Below, in pieces: positions 1 to 7,775 of a stretch of DNA of 64,000 bases. The notes beneath the pieces are model-generated. The model searched no databases. It was not told the origin of the DNA and was given only the letters and a program-made list of their open reading frames with translations. Source of the stretch: Curtobacterium aurantiacum (lineage in GTDB: Bacteria > Actinomycetota > Actinomycetes > Actinomycetales > Microbacteriaceae); contig NZ_JAHEWN010000012.1 in NCBI RefSeq assembly GCF_018598555.1, positions 1-64,000 of the forward strand, read 5' to 3'. Position 1 is the first letter of the stretch. Every line of letters begins with the position of its first letter. The translations under genes were made by a program, and so were the position numbers.

Positions 1-76
1 GGGGACGGCGAAGGGGCGGGGCGCTCGCTGGAGGCTCGCGACGGGTGGCCAGCGAAGGCACCCGCCCCCCCGGCGG

Positions 77-1309
77 CTAGGCCATCTCGCCGGCGGTGAT
101 GGCCTCGGCCTCGACGGGCTCGGGCTCGGGGCCGTCGTCGACGCGGCGCAGGACCCTCGTGGTGCAGAGGATCACGACGAAGGCGACCGCGACGGACGCA
201 CCCGCGAACACGTACGCCGCCGAGGGGGAGTACGCGTCGGCGAGCAGGGTCGCGACGGGCGGGGCGATGGCGCCGCCGATGAAGCGGACGGCGGAGTAGG
301 CACTCGAGGCGACCGAGCGGGGGAGGTCGGTGGCCTCCATGACGCACTCGGTGAGCACGGTGTTCAGGACGCCGAGCACGAGACCACCGATGACGACGCA
401 GACGATCAGGCCCACCTGCGACCGCACGACCACGGCGGCGGCGAACAGGTCGAGTGCCAGCAGGGGGAGGGCGACCTTCAGGACGGTGGTCCGACGCATG
501 CGGGCCGTCAGCATCGGGGCGACCCACACCGAGGTGATCGCCAGGCCGACGCCCCAGCCGAAGAACGTGAAGCCGATGCCGAGCGCGCCGAAGCCGAGCG
601 GGAACGGCGTGTAGGCGAGCAGGACGAAGAAGCCGATGTTGTAGAACAGCGCGGTCGCCGCCAGGGCTGCGAGCGCGGGCTGTGCCAGGGCGCGGAAAGG
701 GGCGGAGAGCTTCGTCGGGGTGGGCTTCTCGAGGCTGCCGGTCTTGAGCAGCGCCACGATCGCGATGAAGGCCACGGCCATCAGCGTGGTGACGCCGAAG
801 AACGGTCCGCGCCAGCTCACCGAGCCGAGCAGGCCTCCGACGAGGGGACCGACGGCGATGCCGAGGCCGAGCGCTGCCTCGTACAGGATGATCGCCGAGG
901 CGGTGCCGCCGGACGCCGCACCGACGATCGTCGCGAGTGCGGTGGAGATGAAGAGCGCGTTGCCGAGGCCCCATCCGGCGCGGAAGTCGATGATGCTCCA
1001 CACACTGTTCGAGGTGGCGGCGAGGACCGAGAACACCACGATCAGGGCGAGACCGATGAGCAGGGTGCGCTTCGCGCCGATGCGGCTGGAGACCCAGCTG
1101 GTGAAGAACATCGCGACACCGGTGACGGCGAGGTAGCTCGTGAAGAGCAGCTCGGTCTGCGCGGGGGTCGCCTTGAGGGACGCCGCGATCGCCGGGAGGA
1201 TCGGGTCGACGAGGCCGATGCCCATGAACGCGACGACGCAGGCGAAGGCGATCGCCCAGACTGCGGATGACTGCTTGAGGATGGAGCCGGTGGGTGCGTG
1301 GGTGTTCAC
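77..1309 (-). CDS. MFS transporter, DHA1-like drug efflux type
   Basis: A 410-residue integral membrane protein with about twelve hydrophobic segments spread over its length and a short acidic C-terminal tail. The N-terminal half has the pattern of a 12-TM major facilitator exporter, with a conserved basic loop (SSRIGAKRTLL, about residues 73-83) between TM2 and TM3. Members of this family export drugs or metabolites with proton antiport; the substrate cannot be read from the sequence. Its start codon overlaps the stop of the upstream MarR gene by four bases, so the two are translationally coupled and the pump is probably derepressed by the MarR ligand. The product call is secure; the substrate is unknown. 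Confidence 0.9.
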   Translation of the reverse strand: MNTHAPTGSILKQSSAVWAIAFACVVAFMGIGLVDPILPAIAASLKATPAQTELLFTSYLAVTGVAMFFTSWVSSRIGAKRTLLIGLALIVVFSVLAATSNSVWSIIDFRAGWGLGNALFISTALATIVGAASGGTASAIILYEAALGLGIAVGPLVGGLLGSVSWRGPFFGVTTLMAVAFIAIVALLKTGSLEKPTPTKLSAPFRALAQPALAALAATALFYNIGFFVLLAYTPFPLGFGALGIGFTFFGWGVGLAITSVWVAPMLTARMRRTTVLKVALPLLALDLFAAAVVVRSQVGLIVCVVIGGLVLGVLNTVLTECVMEATDLPRSVASSAYSAVRFIGGAIAPPVATLLADAYSPSAAYVFAGASVAVAFVVILCTTRVLRRVDDGPEPEPVEAEAITAGEMA

Positions 1310-1755
1310 GCGGAGATCTCCGTTTCGATGGGTGTGGTCCGGGTCCGCTCGGCGACCAGGGTCGCCGCGTGGTGCAGGACGTCCCAGTCGTCGTCGGTGA
1401 GGTCGGCGAACAACGGGCCGACCGTGCTGGTGAGGGCGGAACGCCAGGCGGCGAGGCGCTCCCGGCCGGCTTCGGTGAGCTCGATGAGCTGCCCACGGGA
1501 GTCGTCCGGGTCGACGCTGCGGCTGACGAGACCGTCGGTGAGCATCCCGGTGACGAGCCGGGTCATCGTGGGCTGCGCCACGCGCGACGCGGTGGCCAGT
1601 TCGCCGAGCCGCAGGGGCTCGTCGGTCTCGAGGATGCCGAGCGTGCGCCAGACGGCGGCGGACGTCGTGTTGCCCGTCGACTGGACGGCGCGGCGGATCA
1701 GGCGGTTGACGGAGACGAGGAGGGTCTCGATCGTCTGCTCACGCGGTGTTTCCAT
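1306..1755 (-). CDS. MarR-family transcriptional regulator
   Basis: A 149-residue winged-helix protein of normal MarR length. The central part (residues about 45-100) has the recognition helix region ATASRVAQPTMTRLV and the wing SRSVDPDDSRGQLIELTEAG, the DxRxxxLxLT hallmark of the family. It sits directly upstream of, and overlaps by four bases, an MFS exporter gene, the classic arrangement of a ligand-responsive repressor and its efflux pump. The start is supported by a -10 hexamer TATAGT on the minus strand (1762-1767) six bases before the ATG, giving a leaderless mRNA, and by an AT-rich palindrome over the start that is a plausible autoregulatory operator. Confidence 0.92.
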   Translation of the reverse strand: METPREQTIETLLVSVNRLIRRAVQSTGNTTSAAVWRTLGILETDEPLRLGELATASRVAQPTMTRLVTGMLTDGLVSRSVDPDDSRGQLIELTEAGRERLAAWRSALTSTVGPLFADLTDDDWDVLHHAATLVAERTRTTPIETEISA

Positions 1756-1780
1756 AGCTGAACTATATAGCTGTGCTATG
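1753..1780. promoter_or_regulatory. Palindromic operator/promoter of the MarR-MFS operon
   Basis: The sequence runs CATAG...CTATG between 1753-1757 and 1776-1780, with internal AGCT...AGCT half-sites, in an AT-rich patch unlike its surroundings. It overlaps the -10 (TATAGT, minus strand) and start codon of the MarR gene. MarR proteins usually bind such imperfect palindromes and repress themselves; binding here is inferred. Confidence 0.55.
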
Positions 1781-1838
1781 AATATCGCAACGACGGGCTG
1801 GACAGACTGCGCCAGCCGCCGCCTGGTAGAAGGGACAC

Positions 1839-2129
1839 ATGAGCGACATCACCATCCACGAAGGCGACGAGTACACCGCGATCTTCCACGGCGGCCCCTT
1901 CGACGGCACGACCGACACCCGCACCGCCACGAGCGACGCGCTGGACGACGAGGTCACGGTGTTCGCCGACGTCGAGGGCCTGCAGACGGCCTTCACCTAC
2001 CGCGCCACCAAGTCCCGCCAGGTCCTCGACCAGATCTCGGTCGAGTTCACCTACGAGCCCAGCGAGTCCGACCCGGTCGACGACCTGCAGGACCGCGGCG
2101 ACCGCAGCGGCGAGTTCGACCGGGAGTAG
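1839..2129 (+). CDS. Hypothetical acidic protein, 96 aa
   Basis: A small soluble acidic protein with no signal peptide or membrane segment. The N-terminal part (MSDITIHEGDEYTAIFHGGPFDGTT and onward) looks beta-rich, and the last 20 residues are charged and disordered. I do not recognise the family. The bases upstream contain TAGAAG six bases before the ATG, which can be read either as a -10 element of a leaderless mRNA or as a short Shine-Dalgarno; either supports this start. It is divergent from the MarR gene and precedes a thioredoxin-like gene by 29 bases on the same strand, so the two may be cotranscribed. Confidence 0.7.
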   Translation: MSDITIHEGDEYTAIFHGGPFDGTTDTRTATSDALDDEVTVFADVEGLQTAFTYRATKSRQVLDQISVEFTYEPSESDPVDDLQDRGDRSGEFDRE

Positions 2130-2158
2130 AACCCGCACCCGCCGCGTTGCAGGACCAC

Positions 2159-2419
2159 ATGCAGCTCGACCTCTGGACGTCCGCCTTCTGTGCGCCGTGC
2201 GCCGCCGCCCGCCGGGTGTCGGCCGAGGCGTCGGCGCTCGTCCCCGGGCTCACCGTGACCGAACGCGACGTGGCGGCTCATCCCGACGACGCGGAAGACC
2301 TCGGCATCCGGTCCACGCCCACGATCATCGTGCGGCAGGGCGACGGGACCGAGGTCTTCCGTTCACCCGGCGTCCCGACCCGCGACCAACTCCTGCTCGC
2401 GGTGGCCAAGGCGCTCTGA
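2159..2419 (+). CDS. Thioredoxin-fold / glutaredoxin-like protein
   Basis: An 86-residue protein with a CAPC redox motif (Cys11 and Cys14 in SAFCAPCAAARR) after the first beta strand and the cis-proline segment RSTPTIIV near residue 55. These are the two signatures of small thioredoxin-fold disulfide oxidoreductases, and the length matches the minimal glutaredoxin/thioredoxin-like domain. The chosen ATG gives a complete fold with the first strand MQLDLWTS. Its 3' end overlaps the 3' end of the convergent glycosyltransferase gene by 57 bases. The physiological partner is not visible. Confidence 0.85.
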   Translation: MQLDLWTSAFCAPCAAARRVSAEASALVPGLTVTERDVAAHPDDAEDLGIRSTPTIIVRQGDGTEVFRSPGVPTRDQLLLAVAKAL

Positions 2420-3988
2420 CCGAGCGGCCGCGCCAGCGGCGGCCCCCGGCGCTGGTGCAGCGGCGTGCGCCCCAGGGCGGACCCCCGCCCGCTGCGACGT
2501 CGGCGCAGCCACGACGACGGGCTCCGGTGGGTCGACCACCGCACGGACCCGTCGCACCAGGCGCTTCGCACCCCGGATCGGTGCCCCGATGCCCAGCGCC
2601 ACCAGCCCGAGCGGGCTGCGATCGGCACCGCCGAGGGCGTTCTTCCGCTCCCATGCACGACGCAGCACCCCACCGCGGCTCCGGCGAGCAGGCTCCCGGT
2701 CCACGAGCGTCCCGGCGTCCCGGCGGGCCATGAGCTCCGCGAGTCGGTGCTGCCAGTCGTCGTCCGATGCCGGGTGGAAGTAGTTGTCCCGCATCCACTC
2801 CGGTCGGACGACTCCGAAGCGGCCGTCGACCAGGTCGACGGCGTCGCCTTCGAGTCCGCTCCCCACGAACACCTCGTTGATCAGGTGCCGCCCGATGCCG
2901 AAGTCGGTCAGCGTGAGCGCGGGGACGCCCCGGGCAGCCGCCTCGAGCACGGCGGTCGAACTGATCGTCACGAGCGCCACCGCACGGTCGAGGTGCTCGG
3001 CCATCGGACCGCTCTCGACCACGAGGTTCGCCGGGGCGTCCGCGGGCACCAGGTCCGGGTAGGGGTGTTCCTCGCGGTGCGTCTGCTGCTCGCCGGCAGC
3101 GGCGCGCGTCTTGATGACGACGCGCCACTCCGGGTGCTGCCGCGCCGTCTCGACGAGCCACCGGACGACGAGCGCGCGGTCGGCCCGCTCGAGCGGCACG
3201 CTCGGCTGCGCCGCGAAGACCACGGAGTCCTGGACGCCACGGACGGTCGCGCCGGTCGCGCCGGTTGCATCGGTTGCATCGGCTCCACCGGTCTCGCCGA
3301 CCTCACCCGCCTTCCGCGCGAACGGCAGTGTTGCGAGTGCGAAGTGCGGCTCGACCCCGCCCTCACGCGCCATCTCCTCGTAGGCCCGGACCTCACGGTG
3401 GCTGTGCAGCACGAACAGGTCGGCTCGGGCGCGGAAGAAGATGCCCTTCCACTTCGACGGGAACGAGATCCCCGGCAGCCCGGACACCAGCACGGGCCGC
3501 TCCGGGATCCGCCGGTGCACCTCGTCGATCACGAGTTCGGCCACCGGGCCGATCAACGACACCAGGACAGCGTCCGGCGGGTCCTGTCGGAGCTCCTCGA
3601 CGACCGCGTCGACGTCCTTCGGCGCGGGTGGCTCGTGGTGCAGGTGGGCGAGCCGTCGGTCGAGCCCGCGGAATGCCGACCGCAGCTGCTTCGGGCTCGC
3701 CGACCGCGGGGTCGCCACGGTCCGCAGTTCCAGGTCCCAGTCTGCCGGGGCGGTCGCCAGCAGGTGCGCGCCCCACTTCGCGAACGAGTCGGTGTCGACC
3801 AGGCCGACCACGCGTCGGACGCGTGGTGACGCGTCGGACGGGAGGCGCGCCTCCCGTCCGCCTGTCGACCCACTGCCGTCAGCCGGCACGCCCAGGGCGC
3901 GGGTCCCGTCGACCGGGCCGCTCACGCGCCGACGCGGCGCAGCTTCGCGAGCGGTGCCTGCTCGCCGGCGGTCAGATGGGGACTGCAT
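2363..3988 (-). CDS. Putative glycosyltransferase of nonulosonic acid cluster (DUF6716-like)
   Basis: About 541 residues, third gene of a neuA-neuB-glycosyltransferase operon. The conserved part begins at about residue 56 (VVGLVDTDSFAKWG) and has the layout of a GT-B-like transferase: an N-terminal Rossmann half with SGLPGISFPSKWKGIFFRARAD and a C-terminal half with SGPMAEHLDRAVALVTISST and a GVPALTL loop. It resembles the DUF6716 putative glycosyltransferases found beside sialic-acid synthase genes, so transfer of a nonulosonic acid onto a surface glycan is the likely role. The start at 3988 follows the neuB stop by four bases; the first 25 or so codons overlap a duplicated piece of the neuB tail, and a later start is possible. 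Residues around 230-250 hold an Ala/Thr/Gly microrepeat (DNA 3240-3295). The C-terminal tail is Ala/Pro-rich. Confidence 0.72.
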   Translation of the reverse strand: MQSPSDRRRAGTAREAAPRRRVSGPVDGTRALGVPADGSGSTGGREARLPSDASPRVRRVVGLVDTDSFAKWGAHLLATAPADWDLELRTVATPRSASPKQLRSAFRGLDRRLAHLHHEPPAPKDVDAVVEELRQDPPDAVLVSLIGPVAELVIDEVHRRIPERPVLVSGLPGISFPSKWKGIFFRARADLFVLHSHREVRAYEEMAREGGVEPHFALATLPFARKAGEVGETGGADATDATGATGATVRGVQDSVVFAAQPSVPLERADRALVVRWLVETARQHPEWRVVIKTRAAAGEQQTHREEHPYPDLVPADAPANLVVESGPMAEHLDRAVALVTISSTAVLEAAARGVPALTLTDFGIGRHLINEVFVGSGLEGDAVDLVDGRFGVVRPEWMRDNYFHPASDDDWQHRLAELMARRDAGTLVDREPARRSRGGVLRRAWERKNALGGADRSPLGLVALGIGAPIRGAKRLVRRVRAVVDPPEPVVVAAPTSQRAGVRPGAHAAAPAPGAAAGAAARSERLGHREQELVAGRDAG

Positions 3989-4039
3989 CCGCTCACGCGC
4001 CGACGCGACGCAGCTTCGCGAGCGGTGCCTGCTCGCCGG
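3919..4039. repeat. 50-bp direct repeat duplicating the neuB 3' end
   Basis: Bases 3919-3968 and 3990-4039 are identical except for one position (GGC versus GAC within the central CGACGCGgCGCAGC), separated by 21 bases. The copy at 3990-4039 is the genuine C-terminal coding end and stop of neuB; the copy at 3919-3968 lies in the 5' part of the following gene in a different reading frame. This looks like a recent short duplication at the gene junction. Confidence 0.9.
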
Positions 4040-4865
4040 GGAAGATCCTCTTGACCCCGTCGCCGAGGGCGGTCTCGATGATGCGGATGTCACGGGCGAG
4101 CGTCTTCAGGCCGTGCGGCTCGAGCGATGCCGCGTGGTCCGAGCCCCACATCGTGCGGTCGAGCGTGATGTGCCGCTCGACGGCCGTGGCACCGAGGGCG
4201 ACCGCGGCGATGGAGATCTGCAGGCCGGGCTCGTGCCCGGAGTAGCCGACGGGGACGCCCGCGTACCGGTGGGCGAGGGTGTCGATCATGCGGAGGTTCG
4301 CCTCTTCGGCCGGCAGTGGGTACGTCGAGGTCGCGTGCATGAGGACGAGGCGGTCGGTGCCGAGCGCCTCGACGGCGGCGTCGATCTGCTCGAGCGTCGA
4401 CATGCCGGTCGACAGGATGACGGGCTTGCCGGTCGCGGCGACGGCGGCGAGCATGCCGAGGTCGGTCACCGACGCCGAGGCGATCTTGTAGGCGACGACG
4501 TTGAGGTCCTCGAGGAAGTCGACCGACGGTTCGTCCCACGGGGACGCGAACCAGTCGAGGCCGCGGAGGGTCGCGTGGTCGCCGATCTCGATGTACTGGT
4601 CGCGGTCGAACTCGACGCGGTAGCGGTACTCCAGGTAGGTCATGTCGCCCCACGGAGTGCTGCGCGGGGTGTTCTTCATGTGCTCCGGCGTGGAGATCTC
4701 CGGGGTGCGCTTCTGGAACTTCACGGCCTGCAGGCCCGCGTCGGCAGCCACGTCGATGAGCTGCTTCGCGATGTCGACGTCGCCGTTGTGGTTGAGGCCG
4801 ATCTCGCCGATGAGGTACGCGGGGTGGCCCGCGCCGATCGTGGACGTACCGATGGTGACGGTCAT
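3993..4865 (-). CDS. neuB: N-acetylneuraminate synthase family protein, SAF domain absent
   Basis: A 290-residue TIM-barrel enzyme of the NeuB family, which condenses phosphoenolpyruvate with an N-acetyl-hexosamine to make a nonulosonic acid. It has the N-terminal GEIGLNHNG motif (residues 20-28), KFQKR (49-53), the metal/substrate histidines in GYSGHEPG (His211) and ERHITLDR (His232), and DHAAS (243-247). Typical NeuB proteins run to about 340-350 residues because a C-terminal antifreeze-like (SAF) domain follows the barrel; this one stops at KLRRVGA without it. It overlaps neuA upstream by four bases (ATGA) and is followed after four bases by the glycosyltransferase. The exact product (Neu5Ac, legionaminic or another acid) cannot be told. 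Confidence 0.9.
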   Translation of the reverse strand: MTVTIGTSTIGAGHPAYLIGEIGLNHNGDVDIAKQLIDVAADAGLQAVKFQKRTPEISTPEHMKNTPRSTPWGDMTYLEYRYRVEFDRDQYIEIGDHATLRGLDWFASPWDEPSVDFLEDLNVVAYKIASASVTDLGMLAAVAATGKPVILSTGMSTLEQIDAAVEALGTDRLVLMHATSTYPLPAEEANLRMIDTLAHRYAGVPVGYSGHEPGLQISIAAVALGATAVERHITLDRTMWGSDHAASLEPHGLKTLARDIRIIETALGDGVKRIFPGEQAPLAKLRRVGA

Positions 4866-5623
4866 GGTGCTCCGTTCGGTGCGGGGGTTGCCCGCGTCGG
4901 GGATGGGTCTCGGGTCGTGGTGGATGCTGGGGCCGGGGCTTCGACGGGGGTTTCGGCGAGGGCTTCGGCGAGGGCCAGGTCGGCTTCCTCGTCGATGTCG
5001 ATCGCGCCGGCACCGTCGACGACGGCCAGCTCGACCCGGCCGTGGAACCGGTGTCGGTTCTCGAGGAACCCCGCCGTCCGCATCACGTAGAAGGCGCCGG
5101 TCTCGCGGTACTCGGGCTCGCGGTCCTGCCGACGGGGCCTGGTCGCCGCGTCGTGGTTCACCGCGACCGCCGTGCCGTCCGGTGCGGTCCGCCACAGGAA
5201 CGCGTGTGACGGAGCGGCGGCGAACACCGCGTCGGCACGACCGTCGAGCACCCGCGCGACGGCGGCGTCGAGGTCGGCCGGGTCGATGAACGGCGAGGTC
5301 GCCTGCAGGAAGACGAGGACCTCGGGCAGCGGCGTGCTGATCGCGTCGAGGACGTGCAGCAGCGCGGACTCGGACGAGGCCTCGTCGCCGGCGAGCTCGA
5401 CCGGCCGGCGGACGACCCCGGCGCCGGCGGCGACCGCCTCGGCGGCGATGGTGTCGCCGTCGGTCGTGACGACCACGTCGTCGATGCTCCTGGCAGCGAG
5501 GGCCGATTCGACCGCTCGACGGACCAGAGAACGACCTGCGACCGTGCGGAGGTTCTTGCCGGGTATCCCCTTCGACCCGGCACGTGCTGGCACGACGGCG
5601 AGGACGGAACCGGTGGTGCGCAT
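4862..5623 (-). CDS. neuA: Acylneuraminate cytidylyltransferase (CMP-nonulosonate synthetase)
   Basis: A 253-residue nucleotidyltransferase with the CTP-binding signature PARAGSKGIPGKN (about residues 12-24), the FLQATSPF strand and the EYRETGAFYVM segment of the CMP-sialate synthetase family. It activates the acid made by the next gene, neuB, for transfer by the glycosyltransferase downstream. The last 30 residues are a Pro/Ala/Thr-rich tail. The start is backed by a minus-strand -10 hexamer TAGCGT (5631-5636) seven bases before the ATG, making this the leaderless first gene of the operon. No epimerase such as NeuC is present in the window, so the precursor must come from elsewhere. Confidence 0.9.
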   Translation of the reverse strand: MRTTGSVLAVVPARAGSKGIPGKNLRTVAGRSLVRRAVESALAARSIDDVVVTTDGDTIAAEAVAAGAGVVRRPVELAGDEASSESALLHVLDAISTPLPEVLVFLQATSPFIDPADLDAAVARVLDGRADAVFAAAPSHAFLWRTAPDGTAVAVNHDAATRPRRQDREPEYRETGAFYVMRTAGFLENRHRFHGRVELAVVDGAGAIDIDEEADLALAEALAETPVEAPAPASTTTRDPSPTRATPAPNGAP

Positions 5624-5770
5624 GCTCCGGACGCTACGAAGCGCGGGTGTCCCGGAGGGGAACGGGGAGCAGACGGCGGCCGACCGTTGGGCGACCGCCG
5701 CCCCCGGTCACGGCGTTGTCGGCGGTGTTGGGTCGCGGTGTTCGTCGTACGTTCGGTGGCCGCTCGCCGC

Positions 5771-5776
5771 TACAAT
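5771..5776 (+). promoter_or_regulatory. -10 element of the tRNA-Arg promoter
   Basis: TACAAT lies 11 bases before the first base of the tRNA, at the right distance for a sigma-70-type -10 box in front of a short 5' leader. No clear -35 could be assigned. Confidence 0.6.
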
Positions 5777-5787
5777 CGACGCTGCTC

Positions 5788-5860
5788 GCCTCCGTAGCTC
5801 AGTGGATAGAGCAGGTGGTTTCTACCCACCGTGCCGCGGGTTCGATTCCTGCCGGGGGCG
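5788..5860 (+). tRNA. tRNA-Arg (anticodon TCT)
   Basis: A full cloverleaf can be folded: acceptor GCCTCCG with CGGGGGC (one G-T pair), D-arm GCTC...GAGC, anticodon stem GGTGG/CCACC enclosing the loop TTTCTAC with anticodon TCT, and T-arm GCGGG-TTCGATT-CCTGC. The discriminator base is G at 5860 and CCA is not encoded. It reads AGA (and AGG) codons, which are very rare in this high-GC genome. Confidence 0.96.
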
Positions 5861-5870
5861 CCGAAGACGA

Positions 5871-5905
5871 ACGGGGCCGCCATCCTCTCCGGATGGCGGC
5901 CCCGT
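5871..5905 (+). terminator. Terminator after tRNA-Arg
   Basis: A perfect 15-base-pair stem (5871-5885 with 5891-5905) closes a TCTCC loop ten bases downstream of the tRNA and is followed by TCTCG. It also lies between the tRNA and a convergent gene ending at 5941, so it may stop transcription from both sides. Confidence 0.8.
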
Positions 5906-5940
5906 TCTCGTCGTGCGGCTGTTGCTCGTCGTGCTGGCTG

Positions 5941-7269
5941 TTACTCGTCGTCGTCCGCTGCGCGGCGTCGGAGTTCGGCGGCGCTGATCGGCTGCGTGTA
6001 CGGCGCCTCCGACGTCTCGTTCGCATCGGCCGGCTCGGCGGGCGCCTGGTTCAGGCGCGTCGGGACGGACGTGGTGTTCGTCGCGCCGGGGGTGTCGACC
6101 CGGGGAGCCGGTGGCGGCGGGACGTCGTTCGCGGGCGCCCGGTTGACGTGGGCGTCGGCCGCGGTGGGGCTCGCCACGGGGCGGTCGGACGAGGACGGAC
6201 GGTCGTTCCGCGGTGCGCCGTCGGTGTCGCCGAACGCTCGGGTGGCGCTGGACGCACCGAAGGCCCGGGTGGCGGTGGAATCGTCCACGACCTCGGTGTC
6301 GTCCGTACTCCGGTTCGGGGTGGAGCGGGAGGGCGAGGTCGGGGTGCCGAGTGCCGGACGGACCGGGGCTGCCGCGTCGTCGTCGCCGTAGACGCGGGTG
6401 GTGTTGTCGCCGAAGGAGCGCGTGACGTTCGGGTCCGTGCTGCCGCGGTTCGGGTTCGGGGTGGCACCACGGTTCACCGAGAACGAGGGCGTCGTCCCAC
6501 CGGCAGGAGATGCTCCGCCGACCGCGCCGGCAGCGGGCGCGGACGTCGTCGAGGGAGCCGGAGTCGCGGCGGACGCAGGGGTCGAGGGTGCGGACGCGGG
6601 GCGCTGCGCCGGGCGAAGCGAGGTCGTCGTCGGCGTCGGTCGCTCGGTGGCGGCCATCGGTGCCGGTGCCGGGGCCCCATTCTGGGTCTGCTCCTGGTTC
6701 TGGCTGCGCGGCGCCTGGGCCTGATCGGCGTTCCAGTCCTGCTGGCGCTTGATCAGGTCGGCGTCGGGGTCGGGTGACTCGAACTTCCAGCGCTCGAGGT
6801 CGGCCTTGAAGAGCTTGCGTGCCCGGTTCGGGCGGGCCTGCCACTCGAGCAGGCGGTCACGGAACTCGGCGAGTGACTGCTCGGCCTGGAAGCTGAACGT
6901 CGACGAGTTCTTCTTGATGTCGGCGATCTCGTGCTGCGCCCAGTTGGCGGCCAGGGGCGCGCCCTGCACGGGGAGGAGGCGCAACCGGATGTCGGCGTCC
7001 TCCGCCAGGTGGTCGGCATAGGCGCGCTCGTCGTGTCCGAGCGAGCCCCAGTCCGCCGACTTGCGCGCCGCCGTCAGGATCGCGGCCACTGCCGCGTTCT
7101 TCGATTCCCGCTCCTGGAGCGCCACGACCCGCTTCGTCGCGCTGCGTCCGATGAGCGCCGCGATGACGCCCGCCACGACGATGGCGACGAAGGGGATCAC
7201 AGCGCCCGAGAGCACCCGCCAACCCGTGTCGGACGAAGTCCAGTCGGTCAGGTCGTTCCACCAGTCCAT
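5941..7269 (-). CDS. Membrane-anchored protein with long disordered C-terminus
   Basis: A 442-residue protein of unknown function. One hydrophobic segment (about residues 18-42, VIPFVAIVVAGVIAALIG) anchors the N-terminus; residues about 45-175 form a charged, helical region (VVALQERESKNAAVAAILTAARKS and onward); residues from about 190 to the end are a Pro/Ala/Thr/Ser/Asp-rich disordered tail carrying recurring short units such as TRAFG and TRVYGDD. The ATG has a minus-strand -10 hexamer TATGGT six bases before it, indicating a leaderless mRNA. I do not recognise the family. Confidence 0.75.
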   Translation of the reverse strand: MDWWNDLTDWTSSDTGWRVLSGAVIPFVAIVVAGVIAALIGRSATKRVVALQERESKNAAVAAILTAARKSADWGSLGHDERAYADHLAEDADIRLRLLPVQGAPLAANWAQHEIADIKKNSSTFSFQAEQSLAEFRDRLLEWQARPNRARKLFKADLERWKFESPDPDADLIKRQQDWNADQAQAPRSQNQEQTQNGAPAPAPMAATERPTPTTTSLRPAQRPASAPSTPASAATPAPSTTSAPAAGAVGGASPAGGTTPSFSVNRGATPNPNRGSTDPNVTRSFGDNTTRVYGDDDAAAPVRPALGTPTSPSRSTPNRSTDDTEVVDDSTATRAFGASSATRAFGDTDGAPRNDRPSSSDRPVASPTAADAHVNRAPANDVPPPPAPRVDTPGATNTTSVPTRLNQAPAEPADANETSEAPYTQPISAAELRRRAADDDE

Positions 7270-7358
7270 GCGCGCACCATATCCACGGAACGGTCAGGCG
7301 TCGGGGAGGCCGGACGGCGTTCCGTGCATCCCAGCGCAGATGATTCCAATCTGGAACA

Positions 7359-7625
7359 TCATGACCAGCGCAGGGTGTCCACGGCGTCGTCGGCGGACCA
7401 CACGCTCGGCAGTTCGACGAACCGACGCTCGGTCGCGACGTACCGGCGGGCACGGTAGGCGGTGTCGCCCGCGACGTCGATGCGGTCGACGTACCCGACG
7501 ATCTCGCCGTTGGCTCGGGTCACCCGGCTCAGGTCGTCGCGGACGTCGAGGATGCGGTAGTCGCCCCGGGCGCGGGCCAGCGGGACGGTGCGGATCCGCA
7601 GTGCGGGTTCGGTGATGGTCTGCAT
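7359..7625 (-). CDS. Hypothetical small protein, 88 aa
   Basis: A small basic/mixed protein starting MQTITEPALRIRTVPLARARG, predicted as mostly beta strands (DYRILDVRDDLSRVT, EIVGYVDRID), with no membrane segment. The start is decided by a strong Shine-Dalgarno (AGGAGG) six bases before the ATG. Function is not recognised. It is divergent from msrA with about 150 bases between the starts. Confidence 0.75.
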   Translation of the reverse strand: MQTITEPALRIRTVPLARARGDYRILDVRDDLSRVTRANGEIVGYVDRIDVAGDTAYRARRYVATERRFVELPSVWSADDAVDTLRWS

Positions 7626-7775
7626 CGCTGGCCTCCTGGTCGGTGTGGATTCGACGCTACGGGGGACCACCGACACGCCGAGGGGTGCCAGCCGATCTGG
7701 GGAACAGGACCTCCGCGCACACTGTTGTGGAGGAACGAAGGGGCTGCACCGGCGGCCCGGAGAGAGGTTGTGGCC

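Noticed and set aside
1..76. Hairpin TCGCTGG/CCAGCGA after the MFS gene
   Set aside because: Seven-base arms, 17-base loop and no T-run; the window edge hides the context.
7341..7363. Imperfect inverted repeat around TTCCAATCTGGAA
   Set aside because: Arms are short (about five bases) and the gene arrangement needs neither terminator nor operator there; not strong enough to call.
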